Below, piece by piece: positions 50,933-59,623 of a stretch of DNA of 64,000 bases. The DNA is from Treponema sp. (lineage in GTDB: Bacteria > Spirochaetota > Spirochaetia > Treponematales > Treponemataceae), in assembly GCA_017940255.1 (NCBI GenBank), contig JAGAZB010000004.1:1-64000 (forward strand), given 5' to 3'. Every line of letters begins with the position of its first letter. Within the stretch, counting starts at the first letter, position 1. The notes beneath the pieces were generated by a model. It saw only the letters and a program-made list of their open reading frames with translations. It did no database searches and had not been told where the DNA came from. Both the position numbers and the translations under genes were made by a program.

Positions 50933-51004
50933 TAGAGCTAAAAATTGCTTTCGCAATTTTCTTAACGCTCTGCTATTAAACAACGCACGCCAGCGTGCTT
51001 ACAC
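50933..51004 (-). repeat. Two-hairpin mobile element, copy 7
   Basis: On the minus strand GTGTAAG, hairpin 1 GCACGC-TG-GCGTGC (same as copy 6), linker GTTGTTTAATAG, hairpin 2 AGAGC..AAAATTGC-gaaa-GCAATTTT..GCTCT. Right flank AGG (51005-51007); the left flank does not match, the only copy without clear 3-bp duplication. It sits inside a larger inverted context (CCTAAAA at 50891 and GTTTTAGG at 51011). Confidence 0.8.
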
Positions 51005-51067
51005 AGGGCCGTTTTAGGATTATCGAAAAAATGGCTCGAGCTGCGAGACTTGCGAGCAGCCAAAGAT

Positions 51068-51643
51068 CTAAAATAAATCTGATAAAAATTCTGAATAATC
51101 CTTGATTATGTCCGGGTGGTCCTTGGCGTAATCAAGGATTTTTTTTGCCAGGCCGCCCTGGTGGAGGAGTTCGGTGATTTGAGAACGAGGCACCTTGTTT
51201 ATTGCGGGGCAGGTTGGGGTGAGGGCAACGGCAAGGGTGGGCTCACTGGCGGAAAGTTCCCCGGAGTTCGGGCTGCCCTGGGTGGTGGGGGCTGCAAGTG
51301 GCGCCAGTGGGGCTGAATCCGGGCGGCGTACTGCGCGGAAAGGCCAGATGCTGCAGTCAAAGGGCTTCAGGTCTGGAGGGAGGACGCAGCCAGAGTTGAT
51401 GTCCAGGAAGGGGCAGCGAGCCTCTTCTTCGGGGTCATTTGTTTTGTATTGGTCGGAAATGTCAAAAGTAAATGAGTGCCCGCTAGGGCCGGCCGGGCGG
51501 AATTTTGCAGCCGGGTAAAGGGCGCGGAGTTTTTTTACGGTAGGGGCGTCAAAAATTGGGGTTTCCCAGAGGCTCTGGCGGCGGAAAGAACAGCAGAAGC
51601 GGCATTCAGCGCAATCAGATTTTTTTAATATTGAAGAAAGCAT
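51068..51643 (-). CDS. YkgJ-like cysteine-cluster protein
   Basis: 191 aa. N-terminal CAECRFCC and later CPFLDINSGCVLPPDLKPFDCSIWPFR give the Cys arrangement of the YkgJ/Fe-S cluster family (putative metal or iron-sulfur binding). Between WPFRAVRR and CPAINK is a Pro/Ala/Ser-rich stretch of about 40 residues that looks like a low-complexity insertion and is GC-rich for this genome. Function unknown. It overlaps the DUF2156 gene by one base (TAATG-type), so translation is coupled. Confidence 0.82.
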   Translation of the reverse strand: MLSSILKKSDCAECRFCCSFRRQSLWETPIFDAPTVKKLRALYPAAKFRPAGPSGHSFTFDISDQYKTNDPEEEARCPFLDINSGCVLPPDLKPFDCSIWPFRAVRRPDSAPLAPLAAPTTQGSPNSGELSASEPTLAVALTPTCPAINKVPRSQITELLHQGGLAKKILDYAKDHPDIIKDYSEFLSDLF

Positions 51644-52554
51644 TAGAAACTCCCGTAAAACTTTTCAAGAATTATACTTGGTTTGTAAGAAAGTTTTGCC
51701 TTGCGTAAGCCTTCCACACCCATATCTTCTTCGCGGTTCAGATAAAGAAAGCTTCCGCAATGTTTAGAAAACTGCTGATTTATTACTGCGTAAGCACCAT
51801 TTTTTTCGTACTCGGCTACCGACTTTTCGTAAATTACATCAAGTATGCTATCAGAAATTGGAGAGGCTAGAGTCATAGCGGCAGCTTCTCCGTTAATGTA
51901 GAGAACTCCCCCTCTTATTCGCAGCAAATCTGCATTTTCAAGGGCCGATTTTATACTTGCATGCTCTAACTGTAAAACGCTGTTTGAATCACCATCTTTT
52001 TCTTCAAACCATTTTTGCGAAACTGCAAGAATATCGGAAGCAATATCGTTTTCTGGAAATGTCTTGAATTCCCAGGAATTGCCGTAAGTTCTGTTAAATC
52101 GCGAAATATGGTTACGCTTTTTCTGATAGTGTGAACCAGGCAATTCTGCCAGATTTTCTCGCAGATAGATATAATCACAGTCATCGCGGTTTGTTTTCCA
52201 GGAAATCTTTCTTTCCGGGAAAAACTCTGCCATACAGGCATCTATCTGGTTTTTCTCTTCCTGGGTTATCAGACAAAAGGCTGGCACTCTTTTTTCGCGG
52301 GCGCTTTCTTCAAAAATAAATTCAAGTGCAGTTTTTAAGTAATCTCCTGTTGCGCCTTTTACAGGAATAGGAAAACCAAAACCGGTCCTGTTTTCATCAC
52401 CATAGTAATAGCGGAAAAGAATATTTTTATGGAGTTTTAATTGAATATTATACTTGTCTTGCAGCAAAAAGATATTTGCAATGCAGGAATCGCTTCCGTA
52501 AAGGTTTTTTGTATCAAGATTATTTTCAAGATACTCAAAGTCGAGGAGGTTCAT
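51643..52554 (-). CDS. DUF2156-family GNAT-like protein
   Basis: 303 aa. Matches the DUF2156 (phosphatidylglycerol lysyltransferase C-terminal-like) pattern: an N-terminal FEYLENNLD..SDSCIANIFLL, the central HYQKKRNHISRFNRTY, and the C-terminal GVLYINGEAAAMTLASPISDSILDVIYEKSVAEYEKNGAYAVINQQFSKH, ending in the GLRKAKLSYKP motif. The fold is a double GNAT, suggesting aminoacyl- or acyl-transfer, but the substrate is unknown. No membrane part. Ribosome site not evident; operon with the YkgJ-like gene. Confidence 0.85.
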   Translation of the reverse strand: MNLLDFEYLENNLDTKNLYGSDSCIANIFLLQDKYNIQLKLHKNILFRYYYGDENRTGFGFPIPVKGATGDYLKTALEFIFEESAREKRVPAFCLITQEEKNQIDACMAEFFPERKISWKTNRDDCDYIYLRENLAELPGSHYQKKRNHISRFNRTYGNSWEFKTFPENDIASDILAVSQKWFEEKDGDSNSVLQLEHASIKSALENADLLRIRGGVLYINGEAAAMTLASPISDSILDVIYEKSVAEYEKNGAYAVINQQFSKHCGSFLYLNREEDMGVEGLRKAKLSYKPSIILEKFYGSF

Positions 52555-52614
52555 ATTTAAAAGTTAATCCTGCAAATTGCAAAATTCAAGAAAAATGAAT
52601 AATAAAACAAAAAA

Positions 52615-54402
52615 TTAGTTGATTGGGTAAATGTTAGCAACGTAATTTCGCTTTACCTTCTGTGATGGGGTCATTTCCAAAGGCTCCTTAAGAATACTGA
52701 TTTTTGTAATCTGTTCATAAGACTGCAGCTTTTTATTAACCCGGCTCACGATTGTTTTAACTTCATTGTAAACTTCCTGCTGAACAAAATCTGGGTTTCG
52801 TTTACAAGCCATTCTGCTGTACAAATCATCAGAAACATAAATTAAAGCTTCAATTTCTTCGGCAGTTTTGTCATCTGCAGGATGATAAGCACGAACGGTA
52901 ATCTGCTGAATATCATAGTAAAGCTGGAATGAATCTTCAATTTCTTCAGGGTAAACGTTTTTACCACCACTTGTAACAATCAGATTTTTTGCACGACCAC
53001 AGAGCATAATGTAATGGTCTTTATCCATCCAGCCAAGGTCACCGGTTTTAAGGAAGCCGTCTTCTGTGAACATTTCGGCCGTTTCCTTTGGCATATTGTA
53101 ATAGCCCTGCATGACCATAGGGCCTTTTATGCAGATTTCGCCTACACGGCCGCGTCCAATGCCAGGTTTTGTGTCTAAATCATCACGCTCAAGAATTTTA
53201 ATTTCTTCGTAAGGAGAAAAATCGCGGCCAACAGACTGAATCTTAAATTTTTCTATTGGGTTCAGTGCAATGATTGGTGAAGTTTCTGTAAGTCCGTATC
53301 CCTGAATAAAATCAATTCCCATTTCCTGATACTGACGGAAAACCGATTTTGCCAGCGGGCCGCCACCACAAATTGCAACGCGCAAGGTACTGATATTTGC
53401 CTTTTCAAGAACACTTGCAAAAAGCTTACGGCCGATATTTTTGCCGGTAACTTTCTTGGTGATAAAAGAAATTCCCCGTAAAATAGAAATTGCCATTGTT
53501 GCGACAGGCCCCTTTTCCTTAATTCCTCTGTTTATGCCGGAAAGCAATTTGTTATAAAGAAGAGGGACGCCAAGCATAATGGAAATTTTTCCTTCGCGCA
53601 GTTCCTTCATAAGGCGGGTAACAGCAAGGCTCTTACCAAATACAATTTCGGCACCTACTTCAAGCGGGCAGATAAAGGCAGCCTGCATTGTGTAGGCATG
53701 GTGAATTGGCAGGAGAGCATAGAAAACATCTGTAGGAAGAATAAGAAGATTTGTCTGGGCAATAAAGCCATCTGCAATTATGTTCTTGTGCGAAAGCATT
53801 ACTCCCTTTGGATTTCCTGTTGTTCCAGAAGTGAACATAATAAGGGCAAGGTCGTCTTCCTTAACAGGTTCGTTCTTTTTGTCCTCAGGCACTTCTTCTG
53901 CCGTCAGATTAAGTGCAAATTTCTGAGAATCACTTGGATTCAAAGAATAAACGGTAATTTCCGGGAAGTTTTCTTCAACATACGAAATTTTTCCATCATC
54001 CAAAAAAGCAAATTTTGGTGAGGAAGCTTTTAAGATATTTCCAGTTTCCTGTTCGTGCAGGCTGTCTGCAATTGGAATTACAACACCGCTGGCACAAAGA
54101 GTTGCAAGGTAAGCAATTGCCCATTCCGGCGAATTTTTTCCTGCCACCGCAACATGATCTCCTTTTTTCAGACCGGAAGCAGTAAGAAAATTAGCAAGTT
54201 TGAGCACTTTTTCATACATCTGGGCATAATTAAGCGTTCGCTTTGAACCATTTGGACCATCAAAATCTGTGAAACAAGGTCTTTCGGCAAATCTTTTTAC
54301 CTGAATGGCAAGAAGCTCCGGGAATGTTGGCCATTCACCTTGGAAATCTTTTCCTCTGTATTCTTCTAGATGAGCCCAAGGAAGTGGACGGTTATTTGAC
54401 AT
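52615..54402 (-). CDS. AMP-forming long-chain acyl-CoA synthetase
   Basis: 595 aa. ANL-superfamily enzyme with A3 motif LIMFTSGTTGNPKGVMLSH, A5 QGYGLTETSP, A7 FLKTGDLGWMD and A8 LCGRAKNLIVTSGGKNVYPEEIE, and the catalytic C-terminal Lys region QKVKRNYV. It activates a fatty acid with ATP and CoA for lipid synthesis from scavenged fatty acids. Soluble or peripherally membrane-bound. Monocistronic. The 291 bp to its right contain a 25-bp repeat and promoter-like AT-rich DNA for the next gene. Confidence 0.93.
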   Translation of the reverse strand: MSNNRPLPWAHLEEYRGKDFQGEWPTFPELLAIQVKRFAERPCFTDFDGPNGSKRTLNYAQMYEKVLKLANFLTASGLKKGDHVAVAGKNSPEWAIAYLATLCASGVVIPIADSLHEQETGNILKASSPKFAFLDDGKISYVEENFPEITVYSLNPSDSQKFALNLTAEEVPEDKKNEPVKEDDLALIMFTSGTTGNPKGVMLSHKNIIADGFIAQTNLLILPTDVFYALLPIHHAYTMQAAFICPLEVGAEIVFGKSLAVTRLMKELREGKISIMLGVPLLYNKLLSGINRGIKEKGPVATMAISILRGISFITKKVTGKNIGRKLFASVLEKANISTLRVAICGGGPLAKSVFRQYQEMGIDFIQGYGLTETSPIIALNPIEKFKIQSVGRDFSPYEEIKILERDDLDTKPGIGRGRVGEICIKGPMVMQGYYNMPKETAEMFTEDGFLKTGDLGWMDKDHYIMLCGRAKNLIVTSGGKNVYPEEIEDSFQLYYDIQQITVRAYHPADDKTAEEIEALIYVSDDLYSRMACKRNPDFVQQEVYNEVKTIVSRVNKKLQSYEQITKISILKEPLEMTPSQKVKRNYVANIYPIN

Positions 54403-54505
54403 TTTTGCCCCCCAAATATATTGAATATAAAGTTAATTTTACCACGTTTTTGAGGAATTTCAAGAAAAGATATATGTGATGCTTTTTTATGATTGAAGAT
54501 TTTAT

Positions 54506-54530
54506 ATGATGAAGAACACAGGAACCTTAC
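54506..54530 (+). repeat. 25-bp repeat, copy 2
   Basis: Same as 21568-21592 except for C instead of G at one position. A frame from here would give 54 aa (MMKNTGTLLKIH...) ending at TAA 54668, without a ribosome site. I list it as a repeat, not a gene. Confidence 0.6.
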
Positions 54531-54693
54531 TAAAAATCCATCTGATATATAAAAGAACTCTTATTTTACCTAAGAGCTTTATTTCTGGACGCAATCTTGC
54601 CAGTCAACTAAAATTGAATCTGGAGTTGTATATAAAGTCAATTTTTAGAACGTTTGCAAAATCATAACATTTTTAATTTTTCAAGGAGACGCT

Positions 54694-56412
54694 ATGAAGA
54701 GTCTTGTTAAAATCATCATTTTTTTGGTTTTGGCCCATATTCTTACGGCCTGTGTTGTTGAAGTTGCTTCTGCCGAGGCAGTTGAAAGCTCTTCAAGTTC
54801 TAGTACATCATCATCTGCTTCTTCTGATTCAGATTCCAGCGATGATGTTGAAGCTTCCGCGAGCGGTTCCTCTTATTCAGCTGACAGTTACATTTACATT
54901 AATCTGTCTGATAAAACCTGGTCAGAAGATAATGCAAGCTGGACAAGTATTACATCAGACAGCGAAACAGTTTTCCTTTCAGATTCTGTGGTAATCAAAG
55001 TTGATTTAACAGAAATTGAAAAGAAAATGGGCGTAGTTCTAAAGGGCAGTCTTTCTTCCGGGGGTGTAAAGATTCAGACAAATCCTTCTTACGAAACCGG
55101 CCTTTATCTGAACAATGTAACAATTTATTCTACAAACTATCCTTGTGTTGATATTACAAAGGGCGGGGCCGCAACAGTTTTTCTTACGGGCAGCAATGTG
55201 CTTGTGGATGGTCGTGAATATGGAACTGGTTATGGTTCTGATTATGAAAGCACTTCGATAAATTATGAAGAAGAGGGAAGTGATAACAAGGGAAGTCTTT
55301 TCTGCAAGGGCGGGCTTACAATCTGCGAAAGTTCTTCTTCCGCTTCGCTGACTATTACTCAGGCCTACAAAAATTGTATTGCTTCAAAGGATGGAATTCT
55401 CACGGTAGAAAGTGGTAGTCTTAGTCTTAAAAATTATACTTCATCTAGTGAAACCGGAAAAAATGGTCTTTTTGGAGGCCAGGGAATTATTGTAAACGGT
55501 GGTTCAATCACTTTTGATGGAAAAGGAATTATTTCTACAAGTGATGTTAGAAAGGCAAATGCTTTTAAAACTGATGATGAAAACTACACTTCCAGTTATG
55601 TAAAGATTACTGGAGGCACGGTTGATGTTACTACTTACAACGGAAAGGGAATTTCTGCTCCTGTGGTAGCAATTTCCGGCGGAAATAACACATTTAATGT
55701 TACCGGCACAACCTCTTATTCTGAAAGTTCAAAATCTGGCACTTGGTATGATGCAGATGGTGTGCAGGAAAGTGGAACCATTACTTATTCTCCAGAGGGA
55801 ATAGAAGGCGAAAGTTCTATTTCAATTTCAGGCGGTTATACAATTGTTTCGGCTTATGATGATGGAATTAACGTTTCTGCAACCGGCGGAAAGCTTTCTG
55901 TTTCCGGTGGATTTTTGTATGTAAGTGCTAAAGGAGATGGTCTTGATTCAAACGGAAATATATCAATTTCTGATGGAATTGTTGTGGTTAGTCAGACTGG
56001 AAATAACAATTCACCAATAGATTGTGGTGATGGTTCTTATAAATTTACTGTTACTGGTGGCACTGTTTTTGCAATGGGAAGCTCTGGAATGTTCAGCGAA
56101 AGTATTCCTTCGAGCACATCAAATCCTATGATTTATTCTACTTCACTGGGAAGTTCGTCTTCTTCTCTGGGAGTAGATGGAATAATTGCTGTTGAATCTC
56201 CTCAAACGTATGCGGCTGCAATTTTAATCAGCTCAAGCCTAACAAGCGGGTCGTCATACGCATTTGTAAAGGGTGGAGAAATTAGCGGTACCGAATATGT
56301 TTCAGGAAGCGGGGTCTATTATCCAGCCTCGCTTTCTGGCGGAAGTGAAGTTTCTGTAACGGCAGGAACTTCGGCATCATCAACTTCTAATGGTAAACCA
56401 GGTGGCCGCTAA
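54694..56412 (+). CDS. Cthe_2159-type carbohydrate-binding lipoprotein
   Basis: 572 aa. Lipobox ILTA-C (Cys20), then a Ser/Asp tether. The mature protein is a right-handed beta-helix of the Cthe_2159/DUF4353 family: repeated short rungs such as GLYLNNVTIYSTNYPCVDI, GGLTICESSSSASLTI, YVKITGGTVDVTTYNGKGISA, GGKLSVSGGFLYVSAKGDGLDSNGNISISDG. The founding member binds cellulose and acidic polysaccharides. It is likely exposed on the surface for plant-fibre binding and lies close to a GH26 mannanase. Ribosome site AAGGAGA. Confidence 0.88.
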   Translation: MKSLVKIIIFLVLAHILTACVVEVASAEAVESSSSSSTSSSASSDSDSSDDVEASASGSSYSADSYIYINLSDKTWSEDNASWTSITSDSETVFLSDSVVIKVDLTEIEKKMGVVLKGSLSSGGVKIQTNPSYETGLYLNNVTIYSTNYPCVDITKGGAATVFLTGSNVLVDGREYGTGYGSDYESTSINYEEEGSDNKGSLFCKGGLTICESSSSASLTITQAYKNCIASKDGILTVESGSLSLKNYTSSSETGKNGLFGGQGIIVNGGSITFDGKGIISTSDVRKANAFKTDDENYTSSYVKITGGTVDVTTYNGKGISAPVVAISGGNNTFNVTGTTSYSESSKSGTWYDADGVQESGTITYSPEGIEGESSISISGGYTIVSAYDDGINVSATGGKLSVSGGFLYVSAKGDGLDSNGNISISDGIVVVSQTGNNNSPIDCGDGSYKFTVTGGTVFAMGSSGMFSESIPSSTSNPMIYSTSLGSSSSSLGVDGIIAVESPQTYAAAILISSSLTSGSSYAFVKGGEISGTEYVSGSGVYYPASLSGGSEVSVTAGTSASSTSNGKPGGR

Positions 56413-56451
56413 TCAGCTTATGAAAAAAGTTATTTAAAAAAGTGTGCGCCT

Positions 56452-56769
56452 TTATTTAAAAACAATGACTAAAACTAAAACTGCAGCCATTATAAATACC
56501 AGGTAAATTAAAGAAAGCCAGCTGGTTGCAAGTGGAAAAGTGAATAGCAGCAGGGCCTGCACCAGGGTAATTGCTCCCAGTGCAAGAGTTGTTAGTCCGC
56601 TTCCTTTTGCGCGGAACTTGTTTTTCTTCAAAACTTCTTCGGTTTGTGCCGAACTTGATTCATTTATCTTGTTTAAAAATCGTTCAGAAAGAAAATAAAT
56701 TCCCACTGCTATAAATGCGCCTCCGACCACCAGGCTCAGAAGCGCCTGAAAAATCACTTTTCCAGTCAT
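56452..56769 (-). CDS. Small membrane protein, unknown
   Basis: 105 aa with three predicted membrane helices (7-28, about 58-78, about 83-104) and a charged loop (SSAQTEEVLKKNKFRAKGSG). It begins 1 bp after the GH26 gene ends, so the two are co-transcribed. No family recognised. Confidence 0.75.
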   Translation of the reverse strand: MTGKVIFQALLSLVVGGAFIAVGIYFLSERFLNKINESSSAQTEEVLKKNKFRAKGSGLTTLALGAITLVQALLLFTFPLATSWLSLIYLVFIMAAVLVLVIVFK

Positions 56770-56770
56770 T

Positions 56771-57898
56771 TTACTTAATGGTTACTCCCATTTTATTAAA
56801 CAAAGCCTTTAAGTCTGTATCATCCAGTTTTATCTGGTAATCTGTATCAAAAGCATTTGTTGTTTTATCTTCGGGCTTATTGTATTTTGTTCCGCCCCAG
56901 AAGTTATTATTATCTTTTTTTGTATCATCGGCAAGTGAATCATCATCATTCCAAATCATATAATAAAGCCATTTTGAAGAAGATGATTTTAATGCTTCGG
57001 TTGAAGGAACATAACCTGCCTCAGAAATTGCGGCCATCTTTTTTGAACCACACCAGGTCATAAGGTTCTGGTAGTATTTATCGCCGGCTTTGTGTTTGTT
57101 TACATCATCATAAATATCATAGCCGACAATGTCTACATATTTATCTCCCGGATACCAGTCTGCTTCCTGTCCGTTCCAAATCCAGATAAGGTTATGAAGT
57201 CCTTTTTCATTTGTAAAATAGTCGAACATATAGCGGTAAAGTGCAATATATGCTTCAGGGCCGGTATCGCCCCACCAGAACCAGGCTTTTCCGCTTCCGC
57301 CCCATTTTCCGTAGTTTCCGCATGCTTCGTGCAGAGGGCGCCACAAAACTACTACTCCTGCTTCCTGCAGTTCCAGAAGATAGTTTGCAACAGTGTCTAA
57401 ATCACGGGTAATCTGGGTAAACTCCTTGCTTTCTGTGTTCAGACTTTTGCTTGCGCTGTCCCATGGGATTCTAAAAGAAGTTTCTTCTGTGCGGAAGCTG
57501 GCTCCTTTTGAAGAGCGTGTACTTGGATCAAGCCAGTGCCAGCAGAAAGTTACCAGGCCGCCTTTATTCCACCAGGCTTTTGCTTTTTCTACCTGACTAG
57601 GCTGGTACCAGTTGCGGCTGTCTGATTTTGTGAGGAACATAAAGTCATAGCCCATGAGTGCGGTGTGTTTTCCTGTGTCTTTCAGGACTTTTGCATCCAT
57701 GTCTATGTCATTACTCCAGGCACAATCCATCATTCCGGTAAGAATACGCTTTCCATACACTTCGTTTTCAAGGTACTGCATTACCTTTTGTGTGTTTGAA
57801 TTTGCTTTTTCATCTACCTGTGCGTTACAAGCTGAAGAAAAAAGCAAGCCAAAAGTTAACAAACATGCAAGATTCTTTGCAAATAATATTCTTTTCAT
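56771..57898 (-). CDS. GH26 beta-mannanase lipoprotein
   Basis: 375 aa from ATG 57898; an in-frame TTG lies at 57916. Lipobox FSSA-C (Cys24). TIM-barrel GH26 with GKRILTGMMD, GLVTFCWHWLDPS, acid/base Glu191 in WRPLHEACG and nucleophile Glu293 in AAISEAG, and IWIWNGQ. It cleaves beta-1,4-mannan in plant hemicellulose, with the enzyme held on the cell surface. Fits a rumen or gut fibre degrader. The following gene is a small membrane protein; a GGDEF gene lies upstream. Confidence 0.92.
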   Translation of the reverse strand: MKRILFAKNLACLLTFGLLFSSACNAQVDEKANSNTQKVMQYLENEVYGKRILTGMMDCAWSNDIDMDAKVLKDTGKHTALMGYDFMFLTKSDSRNWYQPSQVEKAKAWWNKGGLVTFCWHWLDPSTRSSKGASFRTEETSFRIPWDSASKSLNTESKEFTQITRDLDTVANYLLELQEAGVVVLWRPLHEACGNYGKWGGSGKAWFWWGDTGPEAYIALYRYMFDYFTNEKGLHNLIWIWNGQEADWYPGDKYVDIVGYDIYDDVNKHKAGDKYYQNLMTWCGSKKMAAISEAGYVPSTEALKSSSSKWLYYMIWNDDDSLADDTKKDNNNFWGGTKYNKPEDKTTNAFDTDYQIKLDDTDLKALFNKMGVTIK

Positions 57899-57937
57899 AC
57901 CTTGATTTTTACACAAAAAAGCTGGTAAGTCTACTAT

Positions 57938-59608
57938 TTAGCGTTCACTGCGGCGGCGGTCATTTTTGCCGCTGTAAAAGGCTTCTTTGTTGCGGTACAT
58001 GGCTTCATCGGCATTTTGGAAAACGGTTTTGTAATCTTCACCCTGCTTAAAGAAAGCATGTCCAAAAGAAATTGAAAGTTCTTTGCCGTATTCGTGTTCT
58101 TTTTCGTTAAATTCACTAAGGCACTTTCTGTAGTTTGCAAAAAGATTGTTCACTTCCTCTTCTGAAGTATTTTCCCGAATAACTATAAATTCATCGCCAC
58201 CAATGCGGTAAATGTGTTCTTCACCAAAGGCTTTTTTTAGAACTGTTCCTGCATTAGAAATAAGAATATCGCCTACTTCATGGCCTAAGGTGTCATTAAT
58301 CTTCTTTAAGCCGTTTACATCAAAAATAATCAGAAGAAAATCTGCCATGCCTTCGTGAATCTTAAGTTCCAGGTGCTTAATGTAGTCCATGTAGGCGGCT
58401 TTGTTTCCTACTTCTGTCATTGCATCGGTATAAGCCTGTTTATAAATATAAGAAAGATATTCCTGCAGTTCGGAAGACATTCTTCTTACGCTGTCTGCCA
58501 GCTGGCCAATTTCATCATTTGAAAAATAGTGAATATCGGTGTTTAATTCTCCCTTAGAAATTCGTGAGGCGGCCTGGGTAAGTTCTGCAATTGGGTGGAC
58601 AATATGGTGCATTACTACGCGAATAGAAATAAAGAGGGCAATCAGGGCAATAAAGAAAAGGATTGTCATGTTTAACTTCATTCTGTAGTCTGGTTCCATA
58701 ATTTCAGACATTGGAGCCGAAATAACAAGGTACATGTCGTTTTGCATTATGTTGCCAATTGCATAGTGAGTTTTGTTATGCCATTTATATTTGAATACTT
58801 TGTTGAGTCCAATTGAATTAGAGTTAATACATTCTGAAACAGTAAGAAGTTCATCGGTGAACATTAGAGAAGAAAGACCTTCTGGGTATTCAGGGTGATA
58901 GATAATACTGCCAGAACTGTTCAAGATAAATCCAAAGCCATCGTAATAATTAATTGTGTCTACAACCTTGTGAATTGCGGCCATAGACATATCCATACCA
59001 ACAACACCAACAAATTCACCATGTTTGTTATACAAAGGAATTACATAGGAAATCATGTAAACGTTAATGTTCATGTTTGAATATGGTTCCATCCAGAGGG
59101 GAGTACCCTTCTGTTTAGGTTCATAGAACCAGGCAACGTGTTCTCGGTCTGTACTTGGATATTTTAGGATATCAGTAGGAGTTGTGCGTATAAAATTTCC
59201 GTAATTATCATTTATAATGAAGATACCACTCTGGCTTCCGTAAACATTTGGGTCTGGTCTGAAATATACAGTTGTTACGTTTTCTGCACACAGAGCGGCG
59301 TCTATGGCATGAAGCGTCATTCTATCCATAAAGCTGTTTGTGTAGTCTGAATCTGTTTTCATGCGCTCAAAATCAAGGCTTTCGTAAATGTATTTTTCCA
59401 GAATATTTACGGCCCGCTCTACACTTTTCATGTGACTGTTCAGGTCGGTAATTTTTTCTGTAGAAAGCATTTTCATTGATAATTCATTATTGGTTTCTAT
59501 GATTTTTCGGGTGGCTGGTGTAGTTACGGCAAGCATTACAAGGTACAGGCCGATAATAATAATGTATAAAAGTGTAATCAGTTTTGATCGGATAGATGTA
59601 TGTTTCAC
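57938..59608 (-). CDS. Membrane diguanylate cyclase (dCACHE-HAMP-GGDEF)
   Basis: 556 aa. Helix 1 at about 10-30, a periplasmic dCACHE domain (WFYEPKQKGTPLWMEPYSNM, GEFVGVVGMDMSM), helix 2 at about 335-355, HAMP (HPIAELTQAASRISKGELNTDI) and GGDEF (IFDVNGLKKINDTLGHEVGD, YRIGGDEFIVI). The active-site loop GGDEF is intact; no RxxD inhibitory site is obvious before it. It makes cyclic di-GMP in response to an outside small molecule. A second cyclase gene is 15 bp upstream in the same operon. Confidence 0.93.
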   Translation of the reverse strand: MKHTSIRSKLITLLYIIIIGLYLVMLAVTTPATRKIIETNNELSMKMLSTEKITDLNSHMKSVERAVNILEKYIYESLDFERMKTDSDYTNSFMDRMTLHAIDAALCAENVTTVYFRPDPNVYGSQSGIFIINDNYGNFIRTTPTDILKYPSTDREHVAWFYEPKQKGTPLWMEPYSNMNINVYMISYVIPLYNKHGEFVGVVGMDMSMAAIHKVVDTINYYDGFGFILNSSGSIIYHPEYPEGLSSLMFTDELLTVSECINSNSIGLNKVFKYKWHNKTHYAIGNIMQNDMYLVISAPMSEIMEPDYRMKLNMTILFFIALIALFISIRVVMHHIVHPIAELTQAASRISKGELNTDIHYFSNDEIGQLADSVRRMSSELQEYLSYIYKQAYTDAMTEVGNKAAYMDYIKHLELKIHEGMADFLLIIFDVNGLKKINDTLGHEVGDILISNAGTVLKKAFGEEHIYRIGGDEFIVIRENTSEEEVNNLFANYRKCLSEFNEKEHEYGKELSISFGHAFFKQGEDYKTVFQNADEAMYRNKEAFYSGKNDRRRSER

Positions 59609-59623
59609 TTCTTCACTTTCCTT

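Noticed and set aside
54506..54668. 54-aa frame starting MMKNTGTLLK
   Set aside because: No ribosome site, and only the first eight residues are shared with the 21568 copy; the shared DNA is better seen as a repeat.
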